Positions 16,040 to 24,166 are shown, numbered from the stretch's first letter. The stretch: 27,588 nucleotides of DNA from a virus (IMGVR_UViG_3300025127_008157:1-27588); one strand, 5' to 3'. Notes: generated by a model from the sequence alone, not told the origin. Made by a program: numbers and translations.

Positions 16040-16926
16040 TTTGTTTCCTCTAGTTTTTTGTCAATGTTATGTATTATAAGATCCATATCAATAAAATTAG
16101 CAGTTTGTCCTTCTAAATATACAGCATTGGGATTGACCGGTTGCCAGTTTTTTGTTGTGTCAACCAAGGGATCATAAGCTGTTGAATATAAGCCAACCGT
16201 GGGGTGGTTAAAGGCAGAAGCAACCCATGGCATGCCAGAATCACAAGTTACAAGAAGGTCTGTGCTTAGCATCTTTTTACAGCTGTCAAAATACGTACCC
16301 CTCACAAAAGTAGTGTTTCTAATATGAGGCTGGTGCGGACCAGACAATTGATATACTTTATAACCTTTTTGACATAAATACTTTGCTATGTACTCTTGTT
16401 TTTTTATATTAACAGATCGTGTTCCGCCAGGCCATTTACTAGAAAATAAATGAATGGCAACTGTCTTTGGTTCTTTAACAACATCTTCTGGCATCTTTAA
16501 TTCTATTTTATTTGTCGATGCTTCCACACCTAACATAAGTGCGGTTTCCTCAACAAGGTGTCGATGCTTAGCCCAATCACTTTGTTCATGATACGGTTTT
16601 TCAAAAGGAAACATAGCATCAAAGCTTTGTTGCTTTATATAATCTAGATCTGATTGTGTTGGCCAATCATCATATCCTTGCCACACTTTAAAATCAATAA
16701 TATTTTTATGATAGTTATAAAAAAGAGGTTGAATATCTTTGTACTTGTCGCAAATAGCAAGAACAATTTTAGTTTCAGGATTATCTTCAATAAACTTTCT
16801 TAGGCCGGGTTCCTGCATGATGATATCACCATATTGACCACCCATGCCAAAGCATACTTTATCGTAAGGAGGCTGTCTATTTTCATACTTAAATTTATCT
16901 AAATTTAGTTTTGAATTAATACTCAT
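16036..16926 (-). CDS. GT9-like glycosyltransferase (296 aa)
   Basis: It carries the two halves of heptosyltransferase-like enzymes: VCFGMGGQYGDIIMQEPGLR near the N-terminus, like the GxGDxI start of GT9, and VAIHLFSSKWPGGTRS plus LLVTCDSGMPWVASAFNHPT toward the C-terminus, where GT9 members have TxDSGxxHxAAA. Here Trp replaces the usual His in that motif. The family moves heptose from ADP-heptose onto LPS core. It begins immediately after the cupin gene stop (TAAATG) with an AAAGGAG site. Its position beside the heptose kinase, nucleotidyltransferase, phosphatase and cupin supports a heptose-like donor. Confidence 0.78.
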   Translation of the reverse strand: MSINSKLNLDKFKYENRQPPYDKVCFGMGGQYGDIIMQEPGLRKFIEDNPETKIVLAICDKYKDIQPLFYNYHKNIIDFKVWQGYDDWPTQSDLDYIKQQSFDAMFPFEKPYHEQSDWAKHRHLVEETALMLGVEASTNKIELKMPEDVVKEPKTVAIHLFSSKWPGGTRSVNIKKQEYIAKYLCQKGYKVYQLSGPHQPHIRNTTFVRGTYFDSCKKMLSTDLLVTCDSGMPWVASAFNHPTVGLYSTAYDPLVDTTKNWQPVNPNAVYLEGQTANFIDMDLIIHNIDKKLEETK

Positions 16927-17286
16927 TTAATCTCCTTTTTCAATTCTGTATGAATCACTATCAAAATGTTGTGTTGAAAATTCAAACAACTCTGTATCTT
17001 CAAGTGCTATCATTTGATGTCGAAGCCCAACATAAACATGAAAGTTGTCGCCTCGCTCTAATATAACTTCAGAAGCATTGTTTAAATCGTCATCGTCTGA
17101 ATACTTTACCATAATTTTGCCAGACTGTATATAGAACACTTCATCTTTTATTTTGTGATAATGCCAAGAGCATTTTTTACCTTTGACAAAATATAAAAGC
17201 TTTCCACAATATTTGTCGTTATTAACAATCCACTTTTCAAAGCCCCAGCCTTTAGGAACAAAGTTCATTTTTAAAGAATTCTTCAT
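16927..17286 (-). CDS. Single-domain cupin, sugar-phosphate isomerase type
   Basis: Cupin motif 1 is complete: Gly36, His42, His44, Glu49, Gly56. Motif 2 (GDNFHVYVGLRHQ) gives Gly79 and His90, so four metal ligands are visible. The WGFEKWIVNNDKYCGKLLYF lead-in resembles the cupin part of mannose-6-phosphate isomerase/mannose-1-phosphate guanylyltransferase proteins, and such single cupins are often found in surface-sugar clusters. It probably isomerises or binds a sugar phosphate; the reaction is not proven. I chose the ATG at 17286, giving 119 residues, because AAAGGA stands 9 bases before it; a longer frame to 17346 has no ribosome site and would cut far into the HAD gene. It overlaps that gene by 35 bases. 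Confidence 0.8.
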   Translation of the reverse strand: MKNSLKMNFVPKGWGFEKWIVNNDKYCGKLLYFVKGKKCSWHYHKIKDEVFYIQSGKIMVKYSDDDDLNNASEVILERGDNFHVYVGLRHQMIALEDTELFEFSTQHFDSDSYRIEKGD

Positions 17287-17584
17287 CTTTGCTTCCTTTA
17301 TCGTCAACGTATATATCGCCGGCTGGCTTACCAAGATACAAAGCATGAAATTTTACACCCCAGTTAGTCAGTTGTTCGTGTGTAAGACTCCAAAACTCTG
17401 CTTCAGCTAGAGATATATTATTTTTAAATCTACCCATTCCTCTAGCTGTGTGAAAAATTATCTTATTGCCTTCTTCATATAAAGAATTTATTTTTTCTAT
17501 TCTTTCTTTTATTGGAACAGCCTTGTTATATTCTCCATTTGTTAAAGAGCAAATAGTGCCGTCGATATCAAACACGTAAGTCAT
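17252..17584 (-). CDS. Small HAD-family phosphatase
   Basis: HAD motifs are all present in a 110-residue core: DIDGT with nucleophile Asp6 and acid/base Asp8, FHTAR (Thr46), GKPAGD (Lys86) and IYVDD (Asp94, Asp95). There is almost no cap domain, as in small capsule- and LPS-cluster phosphatases, and it lacks the Cys-rich zinc loop of GmhB. In a heptose pathway it may take the bisphosphate to the monophosphate, standing in for GmhB, or it may act on another sugar phosphate. The ATG has a perfect AAGGAGG ribosome site and lies 17 bases inside the end of the kinase gene, tying the two together. Confidence 0.85.
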   Translation of the reverse strand: MTYVFDIDGTICSLTNGEYNKAVPIKERIEKINSLYEEGNKIIFHTARGMGRFKNNISLAEAEFWSLTHEQLTNWGVKFHALYLGKPAGDIYVDDKGSKDEEFFKNELCS

Positions 17585-18338
17585 CTATATCCTCCTTAGT
17601 CAAAGTATAGGTACCAAACTTTTGTACTGCTAATCGAGCACACTTGTTGGCAAAATCAATTGATTTTTCAAAACATCTTGTATGTAAATACTTAAACACT
17701 AAAGCTGCCATAAAAGTATCACCTGCGCCGCAGACATCGAACACATCACAACGTTCTGTTGAGAATGTTTTGTTATTCCACAACGCACCGTCGGCACCTT
17801 TAGTTACAATTAGCTGGTAAGTGTTTGGAAACACTTTAGACTTTTCATATTCAGATTGATTAATTTTGATAATACAATCTTCAAATATGCTTAAATCAGT
17901 TTTTTTAGAATCTACAAAAACAGTAACGTTGCTAGCTTTTGCTTTGGATAAGATAATTTTTACATTAGTGCTATCTATAAAGCCTTTATCGTAGTCTGAT
18001 ATAACAACTGCGTCCAAATCAGAAAATTTAATTTTTTCTAACTGTGTCTTAGTACAAGGCTCAAGCTTTAAATTTTCACCAAAATCTGTTCTTAAAAGAT
18101 GTTGTCTTGTTTTTAAATCAACAAATCTTTCTTTTCTAATAATTTTTTTATTTGTGATAGAGTCAACAGACAGACTAAACGCTATTAAATTATTGCGCAC
18201 GTTTAAGCTCATTCCATCTCTATTTTCTGTATGGTCATGCTTTAAAACTGGCACGGGAGCTTCTGGACTTAACCTATCACAGTGTCCATAATGATAAACG
18301 TCTAGACAAGCATCTCCAACTAAAAGTACATTAAACAT
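17568..18338 (-). CDS. PfkB-family kinase, HldE/RfaE N-terminal (heptose-7-phosphate kinase) type
   Basis: The stretch RLSPEAPVPVLK (22-33) is the RfaE signature. Other landmarks are VISDYDKGFI (112-121), VTKGADGALW (178-187) and CGAGDTFMAAL (203-213) with the catalytic Asp207 of the PfkB family. HldE-type kinases phosphorylate heptose 7-phosphate at C1 on the way to ADP-heptose. The protein is only 256 residues, against about 320 for HldA-type kinases. Compared with the family, the GGAANVA block is replaced by DGMSLNV and about 40 residues of the lid region following it are missing. Catalytic residues are intact, so it may be a compact active form with altered substrate range. It is followed by the phosphatase and preceded by the nucleotidyltransferase. 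Confidence 0.85.
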   Translation of the reverse strand: MFNVLLVGDACLDVYHYGHCDRLSPEAPVPVLKHDHTENRDGMSLNVRNNLIAFSLSVDSITNKKIIRKERFVDLKTRQHLLRTDFGENLKLEPCTKTQLEKIKFSDLDAVVISDYDKGFIDSTNVKIILSKAKASNVTVFVDSKKTDLSIFEDCIIKINQSEYEKSKVFPNTYQLIVTKGADGALWNNKTFSTERCDVFDVCGAGDTFMAALVFKYLHTRCFEKSIDFANKCARLAVQKFGTYTLTKEDIDDLRV

Positions 18339-18348
18339 TGTTATTTTC

Positions 18349-18732
18349 TTAAGCCTTTAAAACTTTGCTAGTTGAATATCCTTCTACAAAATTGAATATT
18401 CTTACCTCAGCGATATCATGACCAACAACATCTTCTTTTCTGTAGTCACCGCCTTTAACAATTATATCAGGCTTCAATTGTTTAATTAAATTATAAGGTG
18501 TTTTTTCATCAAAAATTATAACACGATCAACATATTTACAGCACTCTAAAGCATATTTTCTATCGCATTGCTTAAAGAAAGGCCTATTATCACCTTTTAA
18601 ATCTTTAACGCTTCTATCACTATTCAGGCCTACAACAACTGTTGATCCTTGACTTTTACAAAATTCAAGAAGTTTAAAGTGACCTTTATGTAATATATCA
18701 AAACAACCATTTGTAAAAACTAATTTAGACAT
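18349..18732 (-). CDS. Nucleotidyltransferase, HldE/RfaE C-terminal (heptose-1-phosphate adenylyltransferase) type
   Basis: The 127-residue protein is a complete small cytidylyltransferase-like domain: FTNGCFDILHKGHFKLL with the HxGH pair His15/His18, VVGLNSDRSVKDLKG, KGGDYRKEDVVG and a final GYSTSKVL in place of the YSTT motif. In E. coli this domain is fused to the kinase as HldE; here it is a separate gene, as in HldC-type organisms. It would join a sugar 1-phosphate to AMP to give ADP-heptose; glycerol-3-phosphate cytidylyltransferase is a related alternative, but the neighbouring RfaE-type kinase favours heptose. A weak AGG site precedes the ATG, with a 21-base gap from the upstream gene. 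Confidence 0.85.
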   Translation of the reverse strand: MSKLVFTNGCFDILHKGHFKLLEFCKSQGSTVVVGLNSDRSVKDLKGDNRPFFKQCDRKYALECCKYVDRVIIFDEKTPYNLIKQLKPDIIVKGGDYRKEDVVGHDIAEVRIFNFVEGYSTSKVLKA

Positions 18733-18753
18733 TAGTAACCTATAAAATTCACT

Positions 18754-19608
18754 TTAGGTTCCAACACACAATGTTTTAAACATGCTAAGAGCCTTATGAG
18801 TTCTGCTCTGTAACTCTTCTAACAAAAAGTCGCCAGAAAGATTAAATAATTCTTTTTCGCTGTACATGCCAATCAAGCCTGGTTTTGTCAGCACTTGGCA
18901 ATTTAATATTTTTGACTCTGCTACCAGGCGACAAAATGTTTCTAAAACTTGTGGCATGAATAATATCTTTTCGTATTGAGATACGTTTAATAAAAAGTCG
19001 TTTGGCTGGGCTGGCTCAATTAAAGAATATCTCATATTTTTCATTTCACAATACCTTACAGCCTCCGCAGTACCCTTTGTAGGGTTTTTAGAATTTACAA
19101 TTCCTAAGCTTTTTGTTTTTTTATTATTTAAATTATTTCGTAAAAAAGAAAACTTTTTGTCAGTCCACAAGCTGGTTCCAATACTAATAACATTAGATAT
19201 GTTTAAGTTATCTTCTAATACTTGTCGACAAATTTCACTTAAAACAACAATTTTATTAGAACTTTTATAAAAATCAATATTAGCTAAATGTTCGTGTGGT
19301 ATTTTAAAATTTAAATATTTTGACGGATCTCGATTTGCTACATACTTGTGATCATGCTCATAAATAATATAGTTATTATTTTGAATCATATATCGCTTAC
19401 ACTCTTCAGTAAGGCCAATAAAATTGCCAACTATAAAAACACTATCTTTGTTTTTATGTAGTAGTTCAATACTACAAGCTGATGAGTGAACTTTAGCTAC
19501 ACACAAGTTATTATTCTTTAAATATGATATTAGAACTGAATCATTTGATTCTGCACCTCCCAGCAAATCATCACTAAAAAAATCAGCTATAAAAATTACA
19601 TTTTTCAT
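18754..19608 (-). CDS. GT4-like glycosyltransferase (284 aa), divergent
   Basis: The N-terminus MKNVIFIADFFSDDLLGGAE carries the GGxE turn common in GT4 acceptor domains. The C-terminal part LGIVNSKNPTKGTAEAVRYC and MPQVLETFCRLVAESKILNC matches the P-x-x-E-x-F-x-x-x-x-x-E pattern of GT4 donor sites. It is short, and the usual long donor domain is trimmed. It overlaps the preceding GT4 gene by an ATGA. The evidence is reasonable but not strong; a glycosyltransferase-fold protein with another role is possible. Confidence 0.65.
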   Translation of the reverse strand: MKNVIFIADFFSDDLLGGAESNDSVLISYLKNNNLCVAKVHSSACSIELLHKNKDSVFIVGNFIGLTEECKRYMIQNNNYIIYEHDHKYVANRDPSKYLNFKIPHEHLANIDFYKSSNKIVVLSEICRQVLEDNLNISNVISIGTSLWTDKKFSFLRNNLNNKKTKSLGIVNSKNPTKGTAEAVRYCEMKNMRYSLIEPAQPNDFLLNVSQYEKILFMPQVLETFCRLVAESKILNCQVLTKPGLIGMYSEKELFNLSGDFLLEELQSRTHKALSMFKTLCVGT

Positions 19609-20879
19609 ATAATTTCAATTTCATTTAGCTTTTCAAGCCACTCTTTTCTTTCTGCTAGCCCTTTTTCTTCAGCGATTGCTTCTAGCTGATCAGTGTATTG
19701 TTTATAAATCTTTGAAGCTTCAAAATCTTCGCAAACCCAATCTTGTAGTTTTTTAGCTCTCTTTTTAAATCTTCCATAATCTCTGTAAACTTCATCTAAA
19801 TTCATTTTAATTGAGCCATCTTCTGGAAAAGCCCACATAGAATCTTGTACAATCACATCCTTCCAAAGTACCTCAGCTGGCACAGGTCTTAAACTATAAG
19901 ATATTCGCGAAAACATGTGCTTCTTTTTGTACTTGCCATTTTTTTGTTTTTCTTTCATATACAAAAAATCTAGATGACCAGACCAATCAGTTGCTATAAC
20001 TGGCAGGCCATAATATGCTGCTTCAAACAAGGGCAAACCATAGCCCTCGCCATGAGTAGTAGAAACTAAAGCTTTAACTTTTGAGTGCGTATACAAGCCG
20101 GCCATTTGCTTATCTGACAAATATCCGTGTAGAAGATAAACTTTACATTTTTTTTCTCCAGCTTTTTGAACTGCTTGGTTAAACAACCCTCTAGTCATAA
20201 AACGATCTGGAATAGAGTTTTTAACTGAGTTGGCTTTAACGATTAATCCAACATTCTCATTATCTCTAAATTTATCGATAAAATTTAAAATAAGCTGTTC
20301 AGCATTTTTTCTCGGACTTAACTGAGCAACTGCTAAAAAATTAAAATCAGTTTCTAAATCTAGATCTAAATTTTCAGGTTCTGCTTTTACAACTGGATAG
20401 TGGATGTAGTCAATTTGTGTTTGTACTCTATAGTCAACTTTTTCACCAGTGTCTGTATTTGTAGCTTCGTACACTGTATTTACATAGCTGTCTCTAGAAA
20501 ACTCACTGATGGTTAAAATTTTATCCATGATAAAAGATTTTTCAATCCACACTGGAGCAACTTTAGTAGTCTCGATACCAGCGGTAACACCAATGTTAAC
20601 CTCAGCAATCTTTTCCCACTCATTAGGAATTGTTACTTGTAAAGACATATCGAAAGTACCACCTTCACTAGCGTAACCTAATGTTTTCTTTACGCATGAA
20701 TCAATCCACTGTCTTTCTTCATTATCTTCCCAAATCCAACTAGTCTGTCCCCAAACTATTGGCTGGATGTAAATATCAAAAAGATCTTCTTTTGTGCGCA
20801 AAGCGCGTAGAACAGTTCTCGCATGATGACCATAGCCAGTCTGTGTTAACAGAGGGCCTTTCAATAATACCTTTATCAT
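19605..20879 (-). CDS. GT4 family glycosyltransferase (424 aa)
   Basis: A full-length GT-B enzyme. The start MIKVLLKGPLLTQTGYGHHA has the Gly-rich loop of the acceptor half; FLAVAQLSPRKNAEQLILNF (181-200) is the inter-domain strand that begins the donor half; LLHGYLSD (249-256) and THGEGYGLPLFEAAYYGLPV (275-294) give the Ex7E pair Glu278 and Glu286. These retaining enzymes use nucleotide-diphosphate sugars. A TAATG overlap ties it to the preceding GT4 gene, which is its likely partner in building the same glycan. Confidence 0.88.
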   Translation of the reverse strand: MIKVLLKGPLLTQTGYGHHARTVLRALRTKEDLFDIYIQPIVWGQTSWIWEDNEERQWIDSCVKKTLGYASEGGTFDMSLQVTIPNEWEKIAEVNIGVTAGIETTKVAPVWIEKSFIMDKILTISEFSRDSYVNTVYEATNTDTGEKVDYRVQTQIDYIHYPVVKAEPENLDLDLETDFNFLAVAQLSPRKNAEQLILNFIDKFRDNENVGLIVKANSVKNSIPDRFMTRGLFNQAVQKAGEKKCKVYLLHGYLSDKQMAGLYTHSKVKALVSTTHGEGYGLPLFEAAYYGLPVIATDWSGHLDFLYMKEKQKNGKYKKKHMFSRISYSLRPVPAEVLWKDVIVQDSMWAFPEDGSIKMNLDEVYRDYGRFKKRAKKLQDWVCEDFEASKIYKQYTDQLEAIAEEKGLAERKEWLEKLNEIEII

Positions 20880-22132
20880 TATTTAACCTCTAGTAGTTGC
20901 CAAGTTTTATAATTTTTACGAGTTTCCCAAGAGCCAAGATTCTCATGAATACTTAAAAGACATTTTTCCCATCTTTCTATGTATTTGTCAAAACTATAAT
21001 TATTTTTAACATGTTCTGCGCCGGCAGAGCCTAGAGATTTTCTTTCTTCTGATGACATCTCATACATTTTTAATAATGCATTTAAAAGATCTTCGTTATC
21101 AAAATGGTCTTCATAAATGTAAGGTACATTTTGAGATCCGATAACAGGCTTTGCTTTACATTCCAAGCCAATGCCAAACCAATTTTTGCCATCAGTAACC
21201 TGCTCTTGTAAGCCGCCTGTCATATTAACGATAATTGGTGTCTCGCATGAAAGAGACTCTAACGTTGCCAAGCCAAAACCTTCTGCGTCAGAAACATTAA
21301 CAGTCACATCTGCCATGTTGTACATAACGGCTAAATCATGAAATTCAACTTTTTGAGTTGAAAACCTAACTTCGCCATTTGTTAAACCTAAATCTGCGAT
21401 GTTTGCAATAAGGTCCGGCCCATTAGGGTCTTTTGGCTCTGTATGCATCACCAAGCATGCTTTATCATGTCCAACCTTGTCTAAAAACTGTTTAAATACA
21501 TGAATTAACGTGGCTGGTTGTTTTCTTTTAGCATTTCTATTATTCCAGAATACAACAAATTTATCATCTAAACCTTTTTGCTTTCTAAAATTTTGAACTT
21601 GTTCTTCTGGCAAAGGCCTAAAAAATGTTGGATTTACAGCATGAGGAAGATACTCACACCGCACATCAGGCGACACATTTTTTACAATGTCATAAGTGAC
21701 TTTCGAAATACACGCCACATGATCACATGAGTCATACCATACTTTATTAAACTTAGGATAAGGATAATTATCCCAAACATGGTAATATACCATTGGAATT
21801 AAAGATCTAATCTCGTCTTCAATCTCCCAAAGCCAACCATAAAATCTAGGATCAGTCATAAACCAAAGCATATCTGGTTTTTCAGTTCTGATCAAAGATC
21901 TAATCATATCTTGACTACCATATCCATCAACTGGATACATAATTAGATCATCTCCCCATTTCTCAGTTTTTTGAGGATTGTAATCATGATGCTTAATAGC
22001 GCCAGCCAAGCATAAGAACTTAAACTTTCCAGTTTGTAACATGCCTTCTATCATGTAGCGTGTTTGTGTACCCACGCCAGAAGGGGAAAAAGGATGGTCT
22101 GAAATAACCAAAACTTTAATTTTTTTACTCAT
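20879..22132 (-). CDS. GT4 family glycosyltransferase (417 aa)
   Basis: A full-length GT-B enzyme and the first gene of the sugar block. VLVISDHPFSPSGVGTQTRY (8-27) is the acceptor-side Gly-rich loop, FVVFWNNRNAKRKQPATLIH (192-211) opens the donor half, and SDAEGFGLATLESLSCETPI (281-300) holds the Ex7E pair Glu284 and Glu292. ELLEVK-type basic ending follows a helix. The ATG is preceded by AGG. It lies only 6 bases after the nuclease gene, so the sugar block is joined to the replication-type genes upstream without a visible promoter or terminator between them. Confidence 0.88.
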   Translation of the reverse strand: MSKKIKVLVISDHPFSPSGVGTQTRYMIEGMLQTGKFKFLCLAGAIKHHDYNPQKTEKWGDDLIMYPVDGYGSQDMIRSLIRTEKPDMLWFMTDPRFYGWLWEIEDEIRSLIPMVYYHVWDNYPYPKFNKVWYDSCDHVACISKVTYDIVKNVSPDVRCEYLPHAVNPTFFRPLPEEQVQNFRKQKGLDDKFVVFWNNRNAKRKQPATLIHVFKQFLDKVGHDKACLVMHTEPKDPNGPDLIANIADLGLTNGEVRFSTQKVEFHDLAVMYNMADVTVNVSDAEGFGLATLESLSCETPIIVNMTGGLQEQVTDGKNWFGIGLECKAKPVIGSQNVPYIYEDHFDNEDLLNALLKMYEMSSEERKSLGSAGAEHVKNNYSFDKYIERWEKCLLSIHENLGSWETRKNYKTWQLLEVK

Positions 22133-22138
22133 TTTAAC

Positions 22139-22906
22139 CTACGTACAATATTCTGTTTTATAAAATTCACATCCATATCCTGAAGTACAGGACAGTTTGT
22201 TTTTTATAAATCTCAACTTTTTTATATTGTATATTGCTTTGTCTAAAAGTTTAACAGCATTTTCAGTTTTTTTTGCTCCGCTAGAAACATTAAATATCTC
22301 AACGTTGTTAGACTTGGCAGTTCTCTTCAGCAAAGCAAAATGAGTTTCAATGTTATTAGGATCAATATTGTGTTTTTTAGCAAAGAAGTGCTTGTATAAA
22401 GTCAATTGATAAGTTGTCATGCGATCTGCTTTGCGGCGAGCATCCCAACCCCAGGAGCAGGTTTTCCAATCAATAATATGATATATATCACCTACTTTAA
22501 GAACAAGGTCAATAAAACCTTTAAAATGAAGTTTGTCTTCAATCGGTATATATAAATCTTCCTCTATAGAAACAACTTCAAACGAAGAAAAAGCTTTTTT
22601 AACCGCTGGTAAAATATATGAAAGCATATTCTCACCTTGGCTTCTCATGTCCTCAATAAGTTTTTTATTTAATGGTACGCTATCTTCTTTTAAAAGAGTT
22701 AGCTCTTCTAAAAATTTATTTTGAAATATGCTAGATAGATCACTACTTTGGTCAAACATATTTTCACAAACATAATGCATGGCCGTTCCAAAAGCAGTAT
22801 GTTCGCTGCCTTTAAACTTTTTTACACCATCTATATAAACTAGCTTGTGCTTGAAGGCGCAATCGTTCCATATTTTTAATTCAGAAAAAGATATATGTTG
22901 ACGCAT
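22139..22906 (-). CDS. PD-(D/E)XK nuclease, Cas4/RecB-like
   Basis: The start ISFSELKIWNDCAFKHKLVY follows the SxSxLxxWxxC pattern of RecB/Cas4/AddB-type nucleases. The active site reads FKGFIDLVL (Asp133), HIIDWKTC (Asp146, Lys148) and TTYQLTLYK (Gln167, Tyr171). Cys16 plus Cys240, Cys246 and Cys254 recall the iron-sulfur arrangement of Cas4 and AddB, but the spacing of the last three is not the usual one. Phage relatives act as exonucleases in recombination and replication. I chose the ATG at 22906 (255 residues), which starts one base after the previous stop (TAACATG); a GTG at 22942 would only extend into that gene. Confidence 0.85.
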   Translation of the reverse strand: MRQHISFSELKIWNDCAFKHKLVYIDGVKKFKGSEHTAFGTAMHYVCENMFDQSSDLSSIFQNKFLEELTLLKEDSVPLNKKLIEDMRSQGENMLSYILPAVKKAFSSFEVVSIEEDLYIPIEDKLHFKGFIDLVLKVGDIYHIIDWKTCSWGWDARRKADRMTTYQLTLYKHFFAKKHNIDPNNIETHFALLKRTAKSNNVEIFNVSSGAKKTENAVKLLDKAIYNIKKLRFIKNKLSCTSGYGCEFYKTEYCT

Positions 22907-22907
22907 G

Positions 22908-23210
22908 TTATGACTTTTTAGTTGTACCTTGGTTTTTAGCACTAGTTTTTTTCACTTGTTTTTTTGTAAGTGGGAAAACCCAAGTCTTAACAAGATGTTT
23001 GTCTTCTAAATTATTAGCAGACATGTTTTGATCACTTAAGCATTCTCCGAGGTTGTATGCTGCTGGTGGATTATAATTTTCATTAATATATTTTACAACA
23101 TCTGATGTGTATACAGCAACTATATCTTGTTTAATTTTTTCTCTACGCTCAACTGCGACAGTCACATAGACTTTGTTGTGCTGCTTGTTTGTTTCAATAT
23201 TATATTTCAT
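22908..23210 (-). CDS. Unknown basic-tailed protein (100 aa)
   Basis: A 100-residue protein with a beta-looking N-terminal half (KVYVTVAVERREKIKQDIVA) and a Lys-rich tail (KKQVKKTSAKNQGTTKKS), suggesting nucleic acid binding. No known motif is recognised. AGAGAA precedes the ATG and the start overlaps the metallopeptidase gene by 11 bases. Position directly before the nuclease gene fits a role with it, but that is only context. Confidence 0.65.
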   Translation of the reverse strand: MKYNIETNKQHNKVYVTVAVERREKIKQDIVAVYTSDVVKYINENYNPPAAYNLGECLSDQNMSANNLEDKHLVKTWVFPLTKKQVKKTSAKNQGTTKKS

Positions 23211-23895
23211 AATTGTTCTCTAAGTTATCTAAAAGGTATAACTTATTATAAATATAAGGACATATCTTTTTTAAGTAAAGCCTGTTTCCTAAATAATATT
23301 CCTCAAACCCTCTAGCGAAATACTCTCTGAGTGATACTGTAGAGTATGGGCTGAGAAACAAGCCATTAATTAAATTGTTTAACCTTTCATATCCAACACC
23401 GTCTTTTAAAAAGATATCTAAGTCTTCATCATAATCAATCTCTGTAAAATCGTAATCTTCAATATCAGACCAGCGATTTTCATGTCTTAAAAATCTTTTT
23501 AGTGTTTGTCTTTTGGACAAAAAATCGTCCTTAATGTCTCCGTCTCCATAAATTATTTCACCATAAGCGGCTTCACAAGCATGAGAATATTCGTGAATAA
23601 TATCATCCAACAAATCACCTTCGTTATCTTGGTCATTGCTAACATATATAGCGCCATCTAAATACATAGCATTAATGTCTCTTTGTTTAAAGTAATCAAA
23701 ATCACCAACGTAAAGCGCATCAACAAGATTTATTATATGCTCTGGTAAAAGCTGATTTACTCTTTTTATAACAGACACGTAATCAACATCATTAGAAAAA
23801 TGATCTTTAAAAATTATCTGTAGAGAGCCAACTTTTTTTAAATTAAGTTTTTTATTTCTAGTCTTCACATAATTTACAAGATCGTTTTTTTTCAT
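23200..23895 (-). CDS. Putative zinc metallopeptidase (HEYSH)
   Basis: Residues 98-107 read DIIHEYSHAC, a zincin HExxH site with His101, Glu102 and His105; Glu191 in SLREYFARGF is the likely third metal ligand, at a distance suited to gluzincins. The protein has 231 residues, no signal peptide and no membrane segment, so it should act in the cytoplasm or in the virion. It might process a phage or host protein. A clear GAGAGGAAG precedes the ATG even though the gene starts 38 bases inside the preceding gene. The substrate is unknown and nothing adjacent points to one. Confidence 0.75.
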   Translation of the reverse strand: MKKNDLVNYVKTRNKKLNLKKVGSLQIIFKDHFSNDVDYVSVIKRVNQLLPEHIINLVDALYVGDFDYFKQRDINAMYLDGAIYVSNDQDNEGDLLDDIIHEYSHACEAAYGEIIYGDGDIKDDFLSKRQTLKRFLRHENRWSDIEDYDFTEIDYDEDLDIFLKDGVGYERLNNLINGLFLSPYSTVSLREYFARGFEEYYLGNRLYLKKICPYIYNKLYLLDNLENNYEI

Positions 23896-24166
23896 CTTCC
23901 TCTCTCGCTAGTTTCATACCGGCATCGACATCCACTAAAGCCTGTTCATAACCTCTAACCCAGTTTTCTTCTGCTAAAGCTAATACAAACTGTGGAAATT
24001 CTTTTGCCATTACGTCAATAATCATTTCTACTGTAACATTCATATCTTCAGGGTTTAATTTTTCGCCAACATATTCAACTAACATATTTTTTAAATCGTT
24101 TTCTGGTTCAACCATTTGATCTAAAATAGGGTTTTTTTCATATTCTTTTGAGTTTATTGCTTCCAT
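23858..24166 (-). CDS. Unknown acidic protein (102 aa)
   Basis: An acidic, mostly helical protein with ENWVRGYEQALVDVDAGMKL in the C-terminal half and a Cys-rich end (CKLCED). It starts in a TAATG overlap with the PhoH stop, so translation is likely coupled. No motif or fold is recognised. Confidence 0.7.
   Translation of the reverse strand: MEAINSKEYEKNPILDQMVEPENDLKNMLVEYVGEKLNPEDMNVTVEMIIDVMAKEFPQFVLALAEENWVRGYEQALVDVDAGMKLAREEDEKKRSCKLCED

Noticed and set aside
17252-17584. HAD phosphatase as a true GmhB
   Set aside because: It is much shorter than GmhB and lacks the cysteine-rich zinc loop; only general HAD phosphatase is justified.
8911-22132. Glycosyltransferases acting on hypermodified phage DNA, as in T4
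   Set aside because: No hydroxymethylase, dNTP-modifying or similar base-modification gene is visible in the window to provide the acceptor.
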